From the NCBI GenBank assembly GCA_002298335.1, contig DBNK01000017.1, positions 62,001 to 126,000 of the forward strand: a stretch of 64,000 nucleotides of DNA, in the 5' to 3' direction. Of this stretch, positions 6,454 to 14,182 are shown in pieces. The notes under the pieces were generated by a model. It saw only the letters and a program-made list of their open reading frames with translations. It did not search any database and was not told the DNA's origin. The translations under genes and the position numbers were made by a program. The DNA is from Thalassolituus sp. UBA674. Its GTDB lineage: Bacteria; Pseudomonadota; Gammaproteobacteria; Pseudomonadales; Oceanobacteraceae. Each line of letters begins with the position of its first letter. Within the stretch, counting starts at the first letter, position 1.

Positions 6454-8556
6454 ATGAGCAATATCCCTGTTGCCAAGACAAAAACCTTTGAATTCGGCGG
6501 CCAGACCGTCACTCTCGAAACCGGCCGTATCGCCCGTCAGGCAGATGGTGCGGTTCTCGCCACCATTGGTAAAACTCAGGTTCTGGCCACTGTTGTTGCC
6601 GCCAAAACCACCAAGCCAGGTCAGGACTTCTTCCCACTGTCTGTTCACTATCAGGAAAAAATGTACGCTGCGGGTCGTATCCCGGGTGGCTACCTGAAGC
6701 GTGAAGGCCGTCCTTCTGAGAAAGAAACCCTGACGTCACGACTGATCGACCGTCCTATCCGCCCACTGTTCCCGGAAGGTTTCCTGAATGAAGTTCAGGT
6801 GATTCCTACCGTTATGGCGTCTGAAAAAGGCATCGATCCTGACATCTGCGCCATGATCGCAGTGTCTGCCGCTCTGGCCGTTTCCGGTGTGCCGTTCAAT
6901 GGTCCGATCGGTGCTGCCCGCGTTGGTTTCACCGAAGACGACGGCTACCTGCTGAACCCGACTGAAGCTCAGCTGGAAGAATCTCTGCTGGACATGGTTG
7001 TGGCCGGTACCAAAGACGCCGTGCTGATGGTTGAATCCGAAGCCGACGAAATGACCGAAGACGAAATGCTGGGCGCGGTACTGTTCGCTCACACGTCTTT
7101 CCAGAGTGCCATCACTGCCATCAGCGAATGGACAGCAGAGCTGGGTGTTCAGGCATGGGACTGGACTGCACCAGAGCAGAACAAGCCTCTGTACGAAGCC
7201 GTAAAAGCGGAAACTGCTGCTGCGATCGGCGAGGCCTACACCATCTCTGACAAGATGGCCCGTTACGGCAAGCTGGATGAAATCAAAGCTGCTGCGGTTG
7301 CCAAACTGGCTGCAGCCGAAGGCGAAGAAGGTTTCACTGCTGATGAAATCGCTGACATGATCGGTGAGCTGAAGTATGAAGTGGTACGTCAGCGCGTGAT
7401 CGACGGTGCACCACGTATCGACGGTCGTGACAACGACACCGTTCGTCCTCTGACCATCGAAACCGGTGTGCTGAAGACCACTCACGGTTCTGCTATCTTC
7501 ACCCGTGGTGAAACTCAGGCCATCGTTGCGACCACTCTGGGTTCTGCCCGTGACGCACAGATGATCGACTTCCTGCACGGTACTCAGACTGACCCGTTCC
7601 TGTTCCACTACAACTTCCCGCCATTCTCTGTTGGTGAAGCCGGTCGTATGGGCTCTCCGGGCCGTCGTGAAATCGGTCACGGTCGTCTGGCCCGTCGTGG
7701 TGTTCAGGCTATGATGCCGACCCAGGAAGAATTCCCGTACACCGTACGTGTGGTTTCTGAAATCACTGAATCCAACGGTTCTTCTTCTATGGCGTCTGTG
7801 TGTGGTGCGTCTCTGTCCCTGATGGACGCGGGTGTACCGATCAAAGCACCGGTTGCCGGTATCGCTATGGGTCTGGTGAAAGAAGGCGACAAGTTCGCAG
7901 TTCTGACTGACATCCTGGGTGACGAAGATCACCTTGGCGACATGGACTTCAAAGTAGCCGGTACTGATGAAGGTATCACGGCGCTGCAGATGGACATCAA
8001 GATCGAAGGTATCACCGAAGAAATCATGAGCATCGCTCTGGAAAAGGCCAAGGCCGCGCGTCTGAGCATCCTGAACGACATGAACAAAGTGATCGCAGAA
8101 CCCCGTAAAGAGCTGTCTGAAAACGCGCCAACTATGACCGCGATGAAGATTGACTCTGACAAGATCCGTGAAGTGATCGGTAAAGGTGGTGCAACCATCC
8201 GTGATATTACCGAGAAGTCCGGTGCGTCTGTGGACATCAACGACGACGGCGAAATCAAGATTTTTGCCGCTGACAAAGCCAGTGCCGATAAGGCCAAGGC
8301 TATGATTGAAGCCATTACTGCCGAAATCGAAGTGGGTGTGACCTACGAAGGTAAGGTGAGCAAGATCGTTGATTTCGGTGCTTTCATCACCGTTCTGCCA
8401 GGCAAAGACGGTCTGCTGCACATCTCTCAGATCAGCGAAGATCGTGTTGAAAATGTCTCTGACTACCTGAAAGAAGGTCAGATGGTGAAAGTACACGTGA
8501 TGGATGTTGATCCGAAAGGTCGCGTGAAACTGACCATGAAGGGTGTTGAACAGTAA
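6454..8556 (+). CDS. pnp: Polyribonucleotide nucleotidyltransferase (PNPase)
   Basis: PNPase is a trimeric phosphorolytic 3'-5' exoribonuclease and a core member of the RNA degradosome. The 700-residue protein has two RNase PH domains (first about 15-145, second about 315-500, with RMGSPGRREIGHGRLARR), followed by a KH domain (MKIDSDKIREVIGKGGATIRDI) and an S1 domain (VGVTYEGKVSKIVDFGAFITVLPGKDGLLHISQI). ATG 6454 follows AAGGAAATATTG. The gene keeps its usual place after rpsO; control by the leader structures described above is likely. Confidence 0.98.
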   Translation: MSNIPVAKTKTFEFGGQTVTLETGRIARQADGAVLATIGKTQVLATVVAAKTTKPGQDFFPLSVHYQEKMYAAGRIPGGYLKREGRPSEKETLTSRLIDRPIRPLFPEGFLNEVQVIPTVMASEKGIDPDICAMIAVSAALAVSGVPFNGPIGAARVGFTEDDGYLLNPTEAQLEESLLDMVVAGTKDAVLMVESEADEMTEDEMLGAVLFAHTSFQSAITAISEWTAELGVQAWDWTAPEQNKPLYEAVKAETAAAIGEAYTISDKMARYGKLDEIKAAAVAKLAAAEGEEGFTADEIADMIGELKYEVVRQRVIDGAPRIDGRDNDTVRPLTIETGVLKTTHGSAIFTRGETQAIVATTLGSARDAQMIDFLHGTQTDPFLFHYNFPPFSVGEAGRMGSPGRREIGHGRLARRGVQAMMPTQEEFPYTVRVVSEITESNGSSSMASVCGASLSLMDAGVPIKAPVAGIAMGLVKEGDKFAVLTDILGDEDHLGDMDFKVAGTDEGITALQMDIKIEGITEEIMSIALEKAKAARLSILNDMNKVIAEPRKELSENAPTMTAMKIDSDKIREVIGKGGATIRDITEKSGASVDINDDGEIKIFAADKASADKAKAMIEAITAEIEVGVTYEGKVSKIVDFGAFITVLPGKDGLLHISQISEDRVENVSDYLKEGQMVKVHVMDVDPKGRVKLTMKGVEQ

Positions 8557-8572
8557 TCACTGTTCAGTACGT

Positions 8573-8601
8573 AAAAAGCCGCTCAACGAGCGGCTTTTTT
8601 T
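8573..8601 (+). terminator. Intrinsic terminator of pnp
   Basis: AAAAAGCCGCTC and GAGCGGCTTTTT form a perfect 12-bp stem around AAC, ending in seven T. It lies 17 nt after the pnp stop and 18 nt before the end of the convergent sulfide:quinone oxidoreductase gene, so it probably works in both directions. Confidence 0.9.
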
Positions 8602-8618
8602 ATGGCTTAACGGCCGGG

Positions 8619-9896
8619 TTATTCGTCTTTCAGGCGGTTAATACCTAAGGATTTGAGCACGTATTTTTCAAACACCGGCTCGCTCGAACCGGTTTTCATC
8701 TTGTGCATGAAGTATTTCTCAAAGGCGATCTTGGCCACGTGCACCCATTTGCCTTTTTTGAACCAGGTAACGTTGCGTGGCGGAATCTGCGGGATCGCCA
8801 CAAACGCCGCACCGGTATCGCCCATATCGGCCAGACAGATGGCACTCCAGGTCCCCACGGCGCTGGCTTCACCGCCTTCAATATCGGCCTTCAGGTTGTG
8901 GGCGATGGCGGTCATCATAGATTCGATCATATAACCGGTTTTAGGCGTGCCGGTCGGCACCGGTGTGGCTTCAACCGGTGGAATGGCGACACAGACACCA
9001 GCGGAATAAATGTTCTTCCACGTTGGGTTGCGCTGATGTTCATCAATCAGTACGAAGCCTTTCGGGTTACAGAGACCTTCCACGGCAGCAACCGGATCCA
9101 CACCGGCAAAGGCTGGCAGCATCATGGAGTGTTTGAACGGCAGTTCGTGGATTTTCTTCACTTCGCCTTCGTCATTCAGTTCTTCTACGTGCATGACACC
9201 GTTTTCCACTCTGGTGACGCTGGCGTTGGTGATCCATTTGATATGACGGTTGCGCAGTTCACTCTCCATCATGGATTTGGAATCACCGACACCGCCAAGA
9301 CCCAGATGTCCGATGTAGGGCTCACTGGTGACATAGGTCATCGGAATCTTGTCGCGGATTTTGCGGTTACGCAGCTCTTTTTCGAGGATAAAGGCATATT
9401 CGTAGGCCGGGCCGAAGCAGGAAGCGCCTGGCATGGCACCCACAATCACAGGGCCGGGTTCAGCGGCCAGCGCCTTAACGTCTTCAAAGCAGGCCTCTGC
9501 GTGGTCGAGTGCACAGATGGACTGGGTGAAACCACCGTGTGGACCAGCACCTTCGACAGCGGCAAAGTTAAGCTTCGGGCCGGTGGCAATCACCAGATAG
9601 TCATAGGTTTCAACCGTGCCGTCCGCCAGTGTCAGGCTGTTGTTGTCGGGGTCGATTTTCACCACGGCCTGAGCAATAAAGCCGATGTCTTTTTTATCCA
9701 GATAAGGGCGGATCGGGAAGCTGGTATCCGGGCGCTCGCGCCAGCCGACAGCGATCCAGGGGTTGGAGGGGACGAACTGGAAGTCTTCACGTTCGTTGAT
9801 CACGGTCACCTGGTGTTCTTTACCCAGCATTTCTTTGATCTCGTACGCGCCAGCCATGCCACCGGTTCCGGCACCTAACATGATAACCTTGGCCAT
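8619..9896 (-). CDS. sqr: Sulfide:quinone oxidoreductase
   Basis: This FAD enzyme oxidises sulfide and passes electrons to membrane quinone, for detoxification or energy. The N-terminus has the dinucleotide fold (VIMLGAGTGGMAGAYEI), then YDYLVIATGPKLN. The three cysteines needed for SQR activity are present at 128 (QSICALDHA), 160 (GASCFGPAYEY) and 354 (AICLADMGDTGAAF), close to the 128/160/356 positions of the Acidithiobacillus enzyme, which separates it from NADH dehydrogenase-2. The C-terminal end (KKGKWVHVAKIAFEKYFMHKM) suits membrane attachment. ATG at 9896 is preceded by AAGGAG at good spacing; the GTG at 9902 overlaps that site. It is a single gene with an AT-rich palindrome upstream. 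Confidence 0.88.
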   Translation of the reverse strand: MAKVIMLGAGTGGMAGAYEIKEMLGKEHQVTVINEREDFQFVPSNPWIAVGWRERPDTSFPIRPYLDKKDIGFIAQAVVKIDPDNNSLTLADGTVETYDYLVIATGPKLNFAAVEGAGPHGGFTQSICALDHAEACFEDVKALAAEPGPVIVGAMPGASCFGPAYEYAFILEKELRNRKIRDKIPMTYVTSEPYIGHLGLGGVGDSKSMMESELRNRHIKWITNASVTRVENGVMHVEELNDEGEVKKIHELPFKHSMMLPAFAGVDPVAAVEGLCNPKGFVLIDEHQRNPTWKNIYSAGVCVAIPPVEATPVPTGTPKTGYMIESMMTAIAHNLKADIEGGEASAVGTWSAICLADMGDTGAAFVAIPQIPPRNVTWFKKGKWVHVAKIAFEKYFMHKMKTGSSEPVFEKYVLKSLGINRLKDE

Positions 9897-9903
9897 ACCC
9901 ACT

Positions 9904-9945
9904 CCTTATATTGTTATATTCGTATATTCTAATATTAGACCTGTT
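9904..9945 (-). promoter_or_regulatory. AT-rich promoter/operator region of sqr
   Basis: TCTAATATTAGA at 9928-9939 is a perfect 12-bp palindrome, next to repeated ATATT blocks (9916-9934) directly upstream of the sqr ribosome site. Sulfide-responsive ArsR-type repressors (BigR/SqrR group) bind AT-rich dyads in front of sqr genes in other bacteria. No such regulator gene is present in the window, so the assignment is only suggestive. Confidence 0.4.
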
Positions 9946-10095
9946 GACAGGAATGTCCACTCTCCGGTTCCACAGGTCGGAGGTACTCTGCTTGTTTGGA
10001 CAGAGAATGTGAATCAGGTCGCAGCTGACAGAAGGCGTCATCTGTACTGGCAGGGGAAAGGGAAGGTGCACTCTCTCCGTAAGTGCAGGTGATGC

Positions 10096-10662
10096 TTATT
10101 CCTGATCGTAATCGATCTGAACCCGCGCACCGTCTACCAGGGTAATATAGTCGCGCTTGTCATCCAGTGCCAGAAAGACCCAGACTCTGGCTTCTTCAGG
10201 ATCTGTGGTGAGAGGCGGAAAGTTAACACTGATGGTCATGTGCTCAACCGCGGTATTCAGCATTTCCTGTTGCAGACGGCGGAATTCAAGCACCTGGGCG
10301 GGTGTCAGCTCAAACTGATAGGTGGTGCCGGTCACTGCGGGGCCAAACCAACCTGAACTCTGTTCATCGCGGAAACTCCGGGAGGGCGCCATCTGATAGT
10401 TGCCGATGAACGGCTGACCGCTGGTTTCCAGTAACAGGTTGAGGAACACAGGCCCTTCTCCGATGGCCTGCGGGTCGGCGAGAAAGATCCGTACGCTCAG
10501 TTGTTGCGGATCAATGGCCGCAAAGTCTTCTTCATCAAAGGTGCTGAACCTGAGCATGGTACCAAGAGGAACCGACGCGCAGGCCGAGAACATCAGCACG
10601 ATACATAAGGGCACAAGGCCTCTCAGAAGGGGGGTAATACTACGCAAGGATTTGTCCGGCAC
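10096..10662 (-). CDS. Putative lipoprotein of unknown function
   Basis: The 188-residue product starts with a positively charged segment and a hydrophobic stretch ending in LMFSAC, a plausible lipobox with the lipidated cysteine near residue 28, so it is probably a membrane-anchored lipoprotein. The mature part is predominantly polar, with GNYQMAPSRSFRDEQSSGWFGP and EARVWVFLALDDKRDYITLVDG. Its make-up recalls small type VI secretion lipoproteins (TssJ-like), but no other type VI gene is near and I do not make that call. The start is uncertain: GTG 10662 lacks a clear ribosome site. It is divergent from the acyl-CoA dehydrogenase. Confidence 0.6.
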   Translation of the reverse strand: MPDKSLRSITPLLRGLVPLCIVLMFSACASVPLGTMLRFSTFDEEDFAAIDPQQLSVRIFLADPQAIGEGPVFLNLLLETSGQPFIGNYQMAPSRSFRDEQSSGWFGPAVTGTTYQFELTPAQVLEFRRLQQEMLNTAVEHMTISVNFPPLTTDPEEARVWVFLALDDKRDYITLVDGARVQIDYDQE

Positions 10663-10837
10663 CGGTTAATCAGGATGCTCTGAGATTATCGCTCTTCCAG
10701 CAAAACTTCATCCCGCATGATCTGAATCAACACGCAGAAACGATCATTCAGGCTATTCTGTCAGAATCGCCGTACACCGTGCGTTTTGTTTGAAGACCGT
10801 TCAAGAACATTTAAAACCGCATTCAGAGAGAAATTTT

Positions 10838-12646
10838 ATGATCCAGTTCAAAGCTCCGCTGCAGGATATCAACTTCCTGATCAACGACGTATTTGATTTC
10901 CAGACCCACTATAAAGACATCCCGGGTGGTGAAGAAGCCTCACCGGAGATGGTGGATGCCATCATTGGCGAAGCCGCGCGCTTCAGTGAAGAAGTGCTGT
11001 CACCCCTGTATCAGGTGGGTGATAAAGAAGGCTGTAAGTTTGAAGATGGCAAAGTCACCACGCCACCGGGTTTCAAAGAAGCTTACCAACAGTACATGGA
11101 AGGTGGCTGGCAGGGCATGACCTCACCGGTGGAATACGGTGGTCAGGGGCTGCCGCAGTCACTGGGTCTGATCAAATCTGAGCTGATCGGTACCGCTAAC
11201 TGGGTGTGGGGTATGTACCCGGGGCTGTCACAGGGTGCGATGAACACCATTTACCTGCATGGCACCGAAGAGCAGAAGCAGACCTATCTGGTTCCTCTGA
11301 CGGAAGGCCGCTGGACTGGCACTATGTGTCTGACCGAACCTCAGTGTGGTACCGACCTGGGTCAGGTGAAGACGAAAGCCGAGCCGAATGGCGATGGCAG
11401 CTACAGCATCACAGGTACCAAGATCTTTATCTCCTCCGGTGAACACGACTTTACCGACAACATCGTCCACATCGTGCTGGCACGTCTGCCGGGTGCGCCA
11501 GAAGGTACCCGAGGTATTTCGCTGTTTATCGTGCCTAAGCTGAAGGTTGAAGCCGATGGTTCTGCGACAGAAGCCAACGGCGTGACCTGTGGCTCCATCG
11601 AGCACAAGATGGGTATCCATGGCTCATCAACCTGTGTGATGAACTTTGACGGCGCTACCGGTTACCTGATCGGACCTGAAAACAAAGGTCTGCACTGCAT
11701 GTTCACCTTTATGAACACCGCCCGTCTGGGCACTTCCATTCAGGGTATTGGTGCAGCTGAACTGTCGTACCAGGGCGCTCTGCCGTACGCCAAAGAACGT
11801 CGCTCCATGCGTGCCCTGACCGGTAAGAAGAGCCCGGATAAAGTCGCCGATGCGCTGATCGTCCATCCGGATGTACGCCGTATGCTGCTGACTCAGAAAG
11901 CCATCGCTGAAGGTGGCCGGGCCATGCTGTACTACGCCGCCATGCTGTCCGACAAAATGCTGGCTGCGCACATGGAAGGCGACATGAAAGCCTATGACGC
12001 CTGGGACGATAAGCTTGGCTTCCTGACTCCGATCCTGAAAGCCGGGATGACCGAGCTGGGTTACGAAGCCGCTAACCATGGCGTGCAGGTATTTGGTGGT
12101 CACGGTTATATTCAGGAGTGGGGCATGGAACAGATTATCCGTGATACCCAGATCGCCAAGCTGTACGAAGGTACGACGGGTGTTCAGGCACTCGACCTGC
12201 TCGGTCGTAAGATTCTGCTGGGCCGTATGAAGTCGTTCGATGCCTTCCGTGAAGTGGTGAATGAGTTCATCAAAACTCACAAGAATACCGCTGAAATGAA
12301 GCCGATGATCCGTACCCTGAAGCGGGCTATGCTGGGCTGGCGTATCAATACCTTCCGTATTGCACTGAAAGCCAAGAAAAACCGCGACATGGTTGGCTCA
12401 GCATCGGTGGATTATCTGATGTATTCCGCGTACATCGTGATGGCTTACTTCTGGGCGAAGATGGCGGATGCGGCTCATACCAGCATCAAGAAGGGTGAGA
12501 ACGTGGATTTCTGTACTGCCAAGATACAGACTGCCGAGTTCTATTATGACCGGATTCTGCCACGTACCCGTGGTCATGCCAGCATGATGATGAAAGACCC
12601 GGAAACTCTGATGCAGATGGAAGAAGATCACTTTGCCTTTCTGTGA
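10838..12646 (+). CDS. Acyl-CoA dehydrogenase (large ~600-residue type)
   Basis: It belongs to the FAD-dependent acyl-CoA dehydrogenases of about 600 residues (FadE5/DmdC-like) that form the 2,3-double bond in acyl-CoA. The 602-residue protein has the middle-domain motif MCLTEPQCGTDLGQVKTKA, GTKIFISSGEHD, the FAD segment GVQVFGGHGYIQEWGMEQIIRDTQIAKLYEGTTGVQALDLLGRK with the usual helical-domain elements, and the extra C-terminal acyl-CoA dehydrogenase domain ending in MMKDPETLMQMEEDHFAFL. The start MIQFKAPLQDINF at 10838 follows AGAGAGAAATTTT; an upstream in-frame ATG at 10790 is less likely. Substrate (fatty acyl, aryl or methylthio acyl-CoA) cannot be told from the sequence. Confidence 0.9.
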   Translation: MIQFKAPLQDINFLINDVFDFQTHYKDIPGGEEASPEMVDAIIGEAARFSEEVLSPLYQVGDKEGCKFEDGKVTTPPGFKEAYQQYMEGGWQGMTSPVEYGGQGLPQSLGLIKSELIGTANWVWGMYPGLSQGAMNTIYLHGTEEQKQTYLVPLTEGRWTGTMCLTEPQCGTDLGQVKTKAEPNGDGSYSITGTKIFISSGEHDFTDNIVHIVLARLPGAPEGTRGISLFIVPKLKVEADGSATEANGVTCGSIEHKMGIHGSSTCVMNFDGATGYLIGPENKGLHCMFTFMNTARLGTSIQGIGAAELSYQGALPYAKERRSMRALTGKKSPDKVADALIVHPDVRRMLLTQKAIAEGGRAMLYYAAMLSDKMLAAHMEGDMKAYDAWDDKLGFLTPILKAGMTELGYEAANHGVQVFGGHGYIQEWGMEQIIRDTQIAKLYEGTTGVQALDLLGRKILLGRMKSFDAFREVVNEFIKTHKNTAEMKPMIRTLKRAMLGWRINTFRIALKAKKNRDMVGSASVDYLMYSAYIVMAYFWAKMADAAHTSIKKGENVDFCTAKIQTAEFYYDRILPRTRGHASMMMKDPETLMQMEEDHFAFL

Positions 12647-12674
12647 TGTCCTGTTCTGATTCATTGTCCGTCAT

Positions 12675-12704
12675 AAAAAAGGCCGCTCATTGAGCGGCCT
12701 TTTT
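12675..12704 (+). terminator. Bidirectional terminator between acyl-CoA dehydrogenase and subtilase genes
   Basis: AAAAAGGCCGCTCA and TGAGCGGCCTTTTT form a perfect 14-bp stem with almost no loop, with A and T runs on both sides. It lies between two convergent genes and can end transcripts from either side. Confidence 0.9.
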
Positions 12705-12731
12705 CGTGGTGTGTGAAAACACCGGGGGTAA

Positions 12732-14003
12732 TCAGTAGGTCAGAGCAGTTGCCACAGCAGCTTCTGCATCAACAATACCGGTACCACAGCCAGAGCAGCT
12801 GGCTGGGAACGAACGCGAAGTCGACTGCAGGATTGTCAGCACTTCTGACGGAGTCAGAGACGGGTTAGCCGCTTTCATCAGAGCTACAACACCGGCAACT
12901 GTCGGAGTTGCCATGGAGGTACCTGAGTAGTAAGCGTAAGCCGGACCAGTACTGGTTTTACGACCGCTGTCGATGGTGCTCAGAATGCTGCTGCCCGGTG
13001 CCGCCAGTTCAACCACACTGCCGTAGTTGGAGTAGCTGGCTTTCCCACCGGTCTCATCAACGGCGGCAACGGTAATCACGTTGTTACAGCTGGCCGGAGT
13101 GTAATTGCTGGCATTGGCATTGGAGTTACCGGCCGCAACCACGACCACAGAACCTGCAGCGACGGCGTCATCAATGGCATCCTGAATGTAGGACGTACAG
13201 GAACCTGAGCCACCCAGTGACAGGTTGATCACGTCTGCCGGGTTGTTGTTGGTGCTGGTACCACTGACCGGAAGACCGGCGGCCCAGACGATACCATCGG
13301 CGATGTCAGACAGGCTGCCACCGCATTTGCCCAGTACACGTACCGGCACGAACTCGGCCTGATAGGCGATACCGGTAATCCCTGTACCGTTGTCACCGAC
13401 ACCAGCGGCGGTACCGGCAACGTGTGAACCGTGCCACGAAGAACTGAAGCTGCCGCAGTACCAGGCGTAGTCACCCACGTCGGTAGCGTTACTGTCACGG
13501 CCATTACCATCACCCGCAGTGCTGGAGCTGGAGATCATGTCGTAACCTGGCAGACGGTTGCTGTCGAGATCCGGGTGAGGTACGTAACCGGTATCCAGAA
13601 CGGCAACGATGGCACCAGCACCGAAGGTGTAATCCAGAGCGCCCCACAGGTTGATACCGGCAGGTTCCACAGAGTCATCCATCAGAGAATACTGGTTGGA
13701 AATATAGGGGTCGTTCGGCACATATTGGGTAGTTACCCAATAATCTTCTTCTACAGCCTTAACAAAAGCGGCACTGCGCAGAGTATCCAGCGCTGCATCC
13801 AGACCACGGTCCGGAAGGTTGACGACAAAACGGCTCTTGTCAGTCATCTGACGAATAATCTTCATCGACGGAACTGCTTTCAGCAGTTTACGTTCGCTGT
13901 CAGCAGACACATCCTGCGTGGTGACAACGTACTGAGCAGCATGGGAAAGACCTGCAACGCACGCCAGCGCCATACCGGCAGCCAGCTTCATACCTGTATT
14001 CAT
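12732..14003 (-). CDS. Secreted subtilisin-like serine protease (peptidase S8)
   Basis: A secreted endopeptidase of family S8. From the ATG at 14003 (ribosome site AAAGGATATTTTC) the 423-residue precursor has a signal peptide (MNTGMKLAAGMALACVAGLSHA), a propeptide of the inhibitor I9 type (about 24-95), then the catalytic domain with Asp137 (VAVLDTG), His191 (HGSHVAGTAAG), oxyanion Asn293 (AAGNSN) and Ser363 (SGTSMATP). An upstream in-frame start at 14039 would hide the signal peptide and is rejected. Several Cys pairs (for example 400s SCSGCG) suggest disulfides in the exported enzyme. It ends directly in LTY, with no C-terminal P-domain or PPC domain. Confidence 0.95.
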   Translation of the reverse strand: MNTGMKLAAGMALACVAGLSHAAQYVVTTQDVSADSERKLLKAVPSMKIIRQMTDKSRFVVNLPDRGLDAALDTLRSAAFVKAVEEDYWVTTQYVPNDPYISNQYSLMDDSVEPAGINLWGALDYTFGAGAIVAVLDTGYVPHPDLDSNRLPGYDMISSSSTAGDGNGRDSNATDVGDYAWYCGSFSSSWHGSHVAGTAAGVGDNGTGITGIAYQAEFVPVRVLGKCGGSLSDIADGIVWAAGLPVSGTSTNNNPADVINLSLGGSGSCTSYIQDAIDDAVAAGSVVVVAAGNSNANASNYTPASCNNVITVAAVDETGGKASYSNYGSVVELAAPGSSILSTIDSGRKTSTGPAYAYYSGTSMATPTVAGVVALMKAANPSLTPSEVLTILQSTSRSFPASCSGCGTGIVDAEAAVATALTY

Positions 14004-14144
14004 GAAAATATCCTTTGCGGGTGGGTATTTGAGAAACAACAGCTCCGGGAGGAGCTATGAGCTTATACTAGATTGTTCTAAGAACTTGAGGTACAGATTG
14101 AACAGAGCTTTTGGCAGGTTTGTAGTTTTATTGCAACAAAGCGG

Positions 14145-14170
14145 AAAAAGGCCCACAGGACTGTGGGCCT
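14145..14170 (-). terminator. Terminator of the M13 peptidase gene
   Basis: On the minus strand AGGCCCACAG pairs with CTGTGGGCCT around a 2-nt loop and is followed by TTTTTCCG. It begins 13 nt after the stop of the M13 peptidase gene. Confidence 0.8.
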
Positions 14171-14182
14171 CAGGACATTGCA

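Noticed and set aside
6736..8496. 586-codon minus-strand frame opposite pnp
   Set aside because: It is antisense to a certain gene with strong codon bias. Its product is His/Gln/Thr/Arg-rich, with no domain.
10096..10662. Type VI secretion lipoprotein TssJ
   Set aside because: The size and lipobox are suggestive, but no other type VI gene is in the window, so the name would be unsupported.
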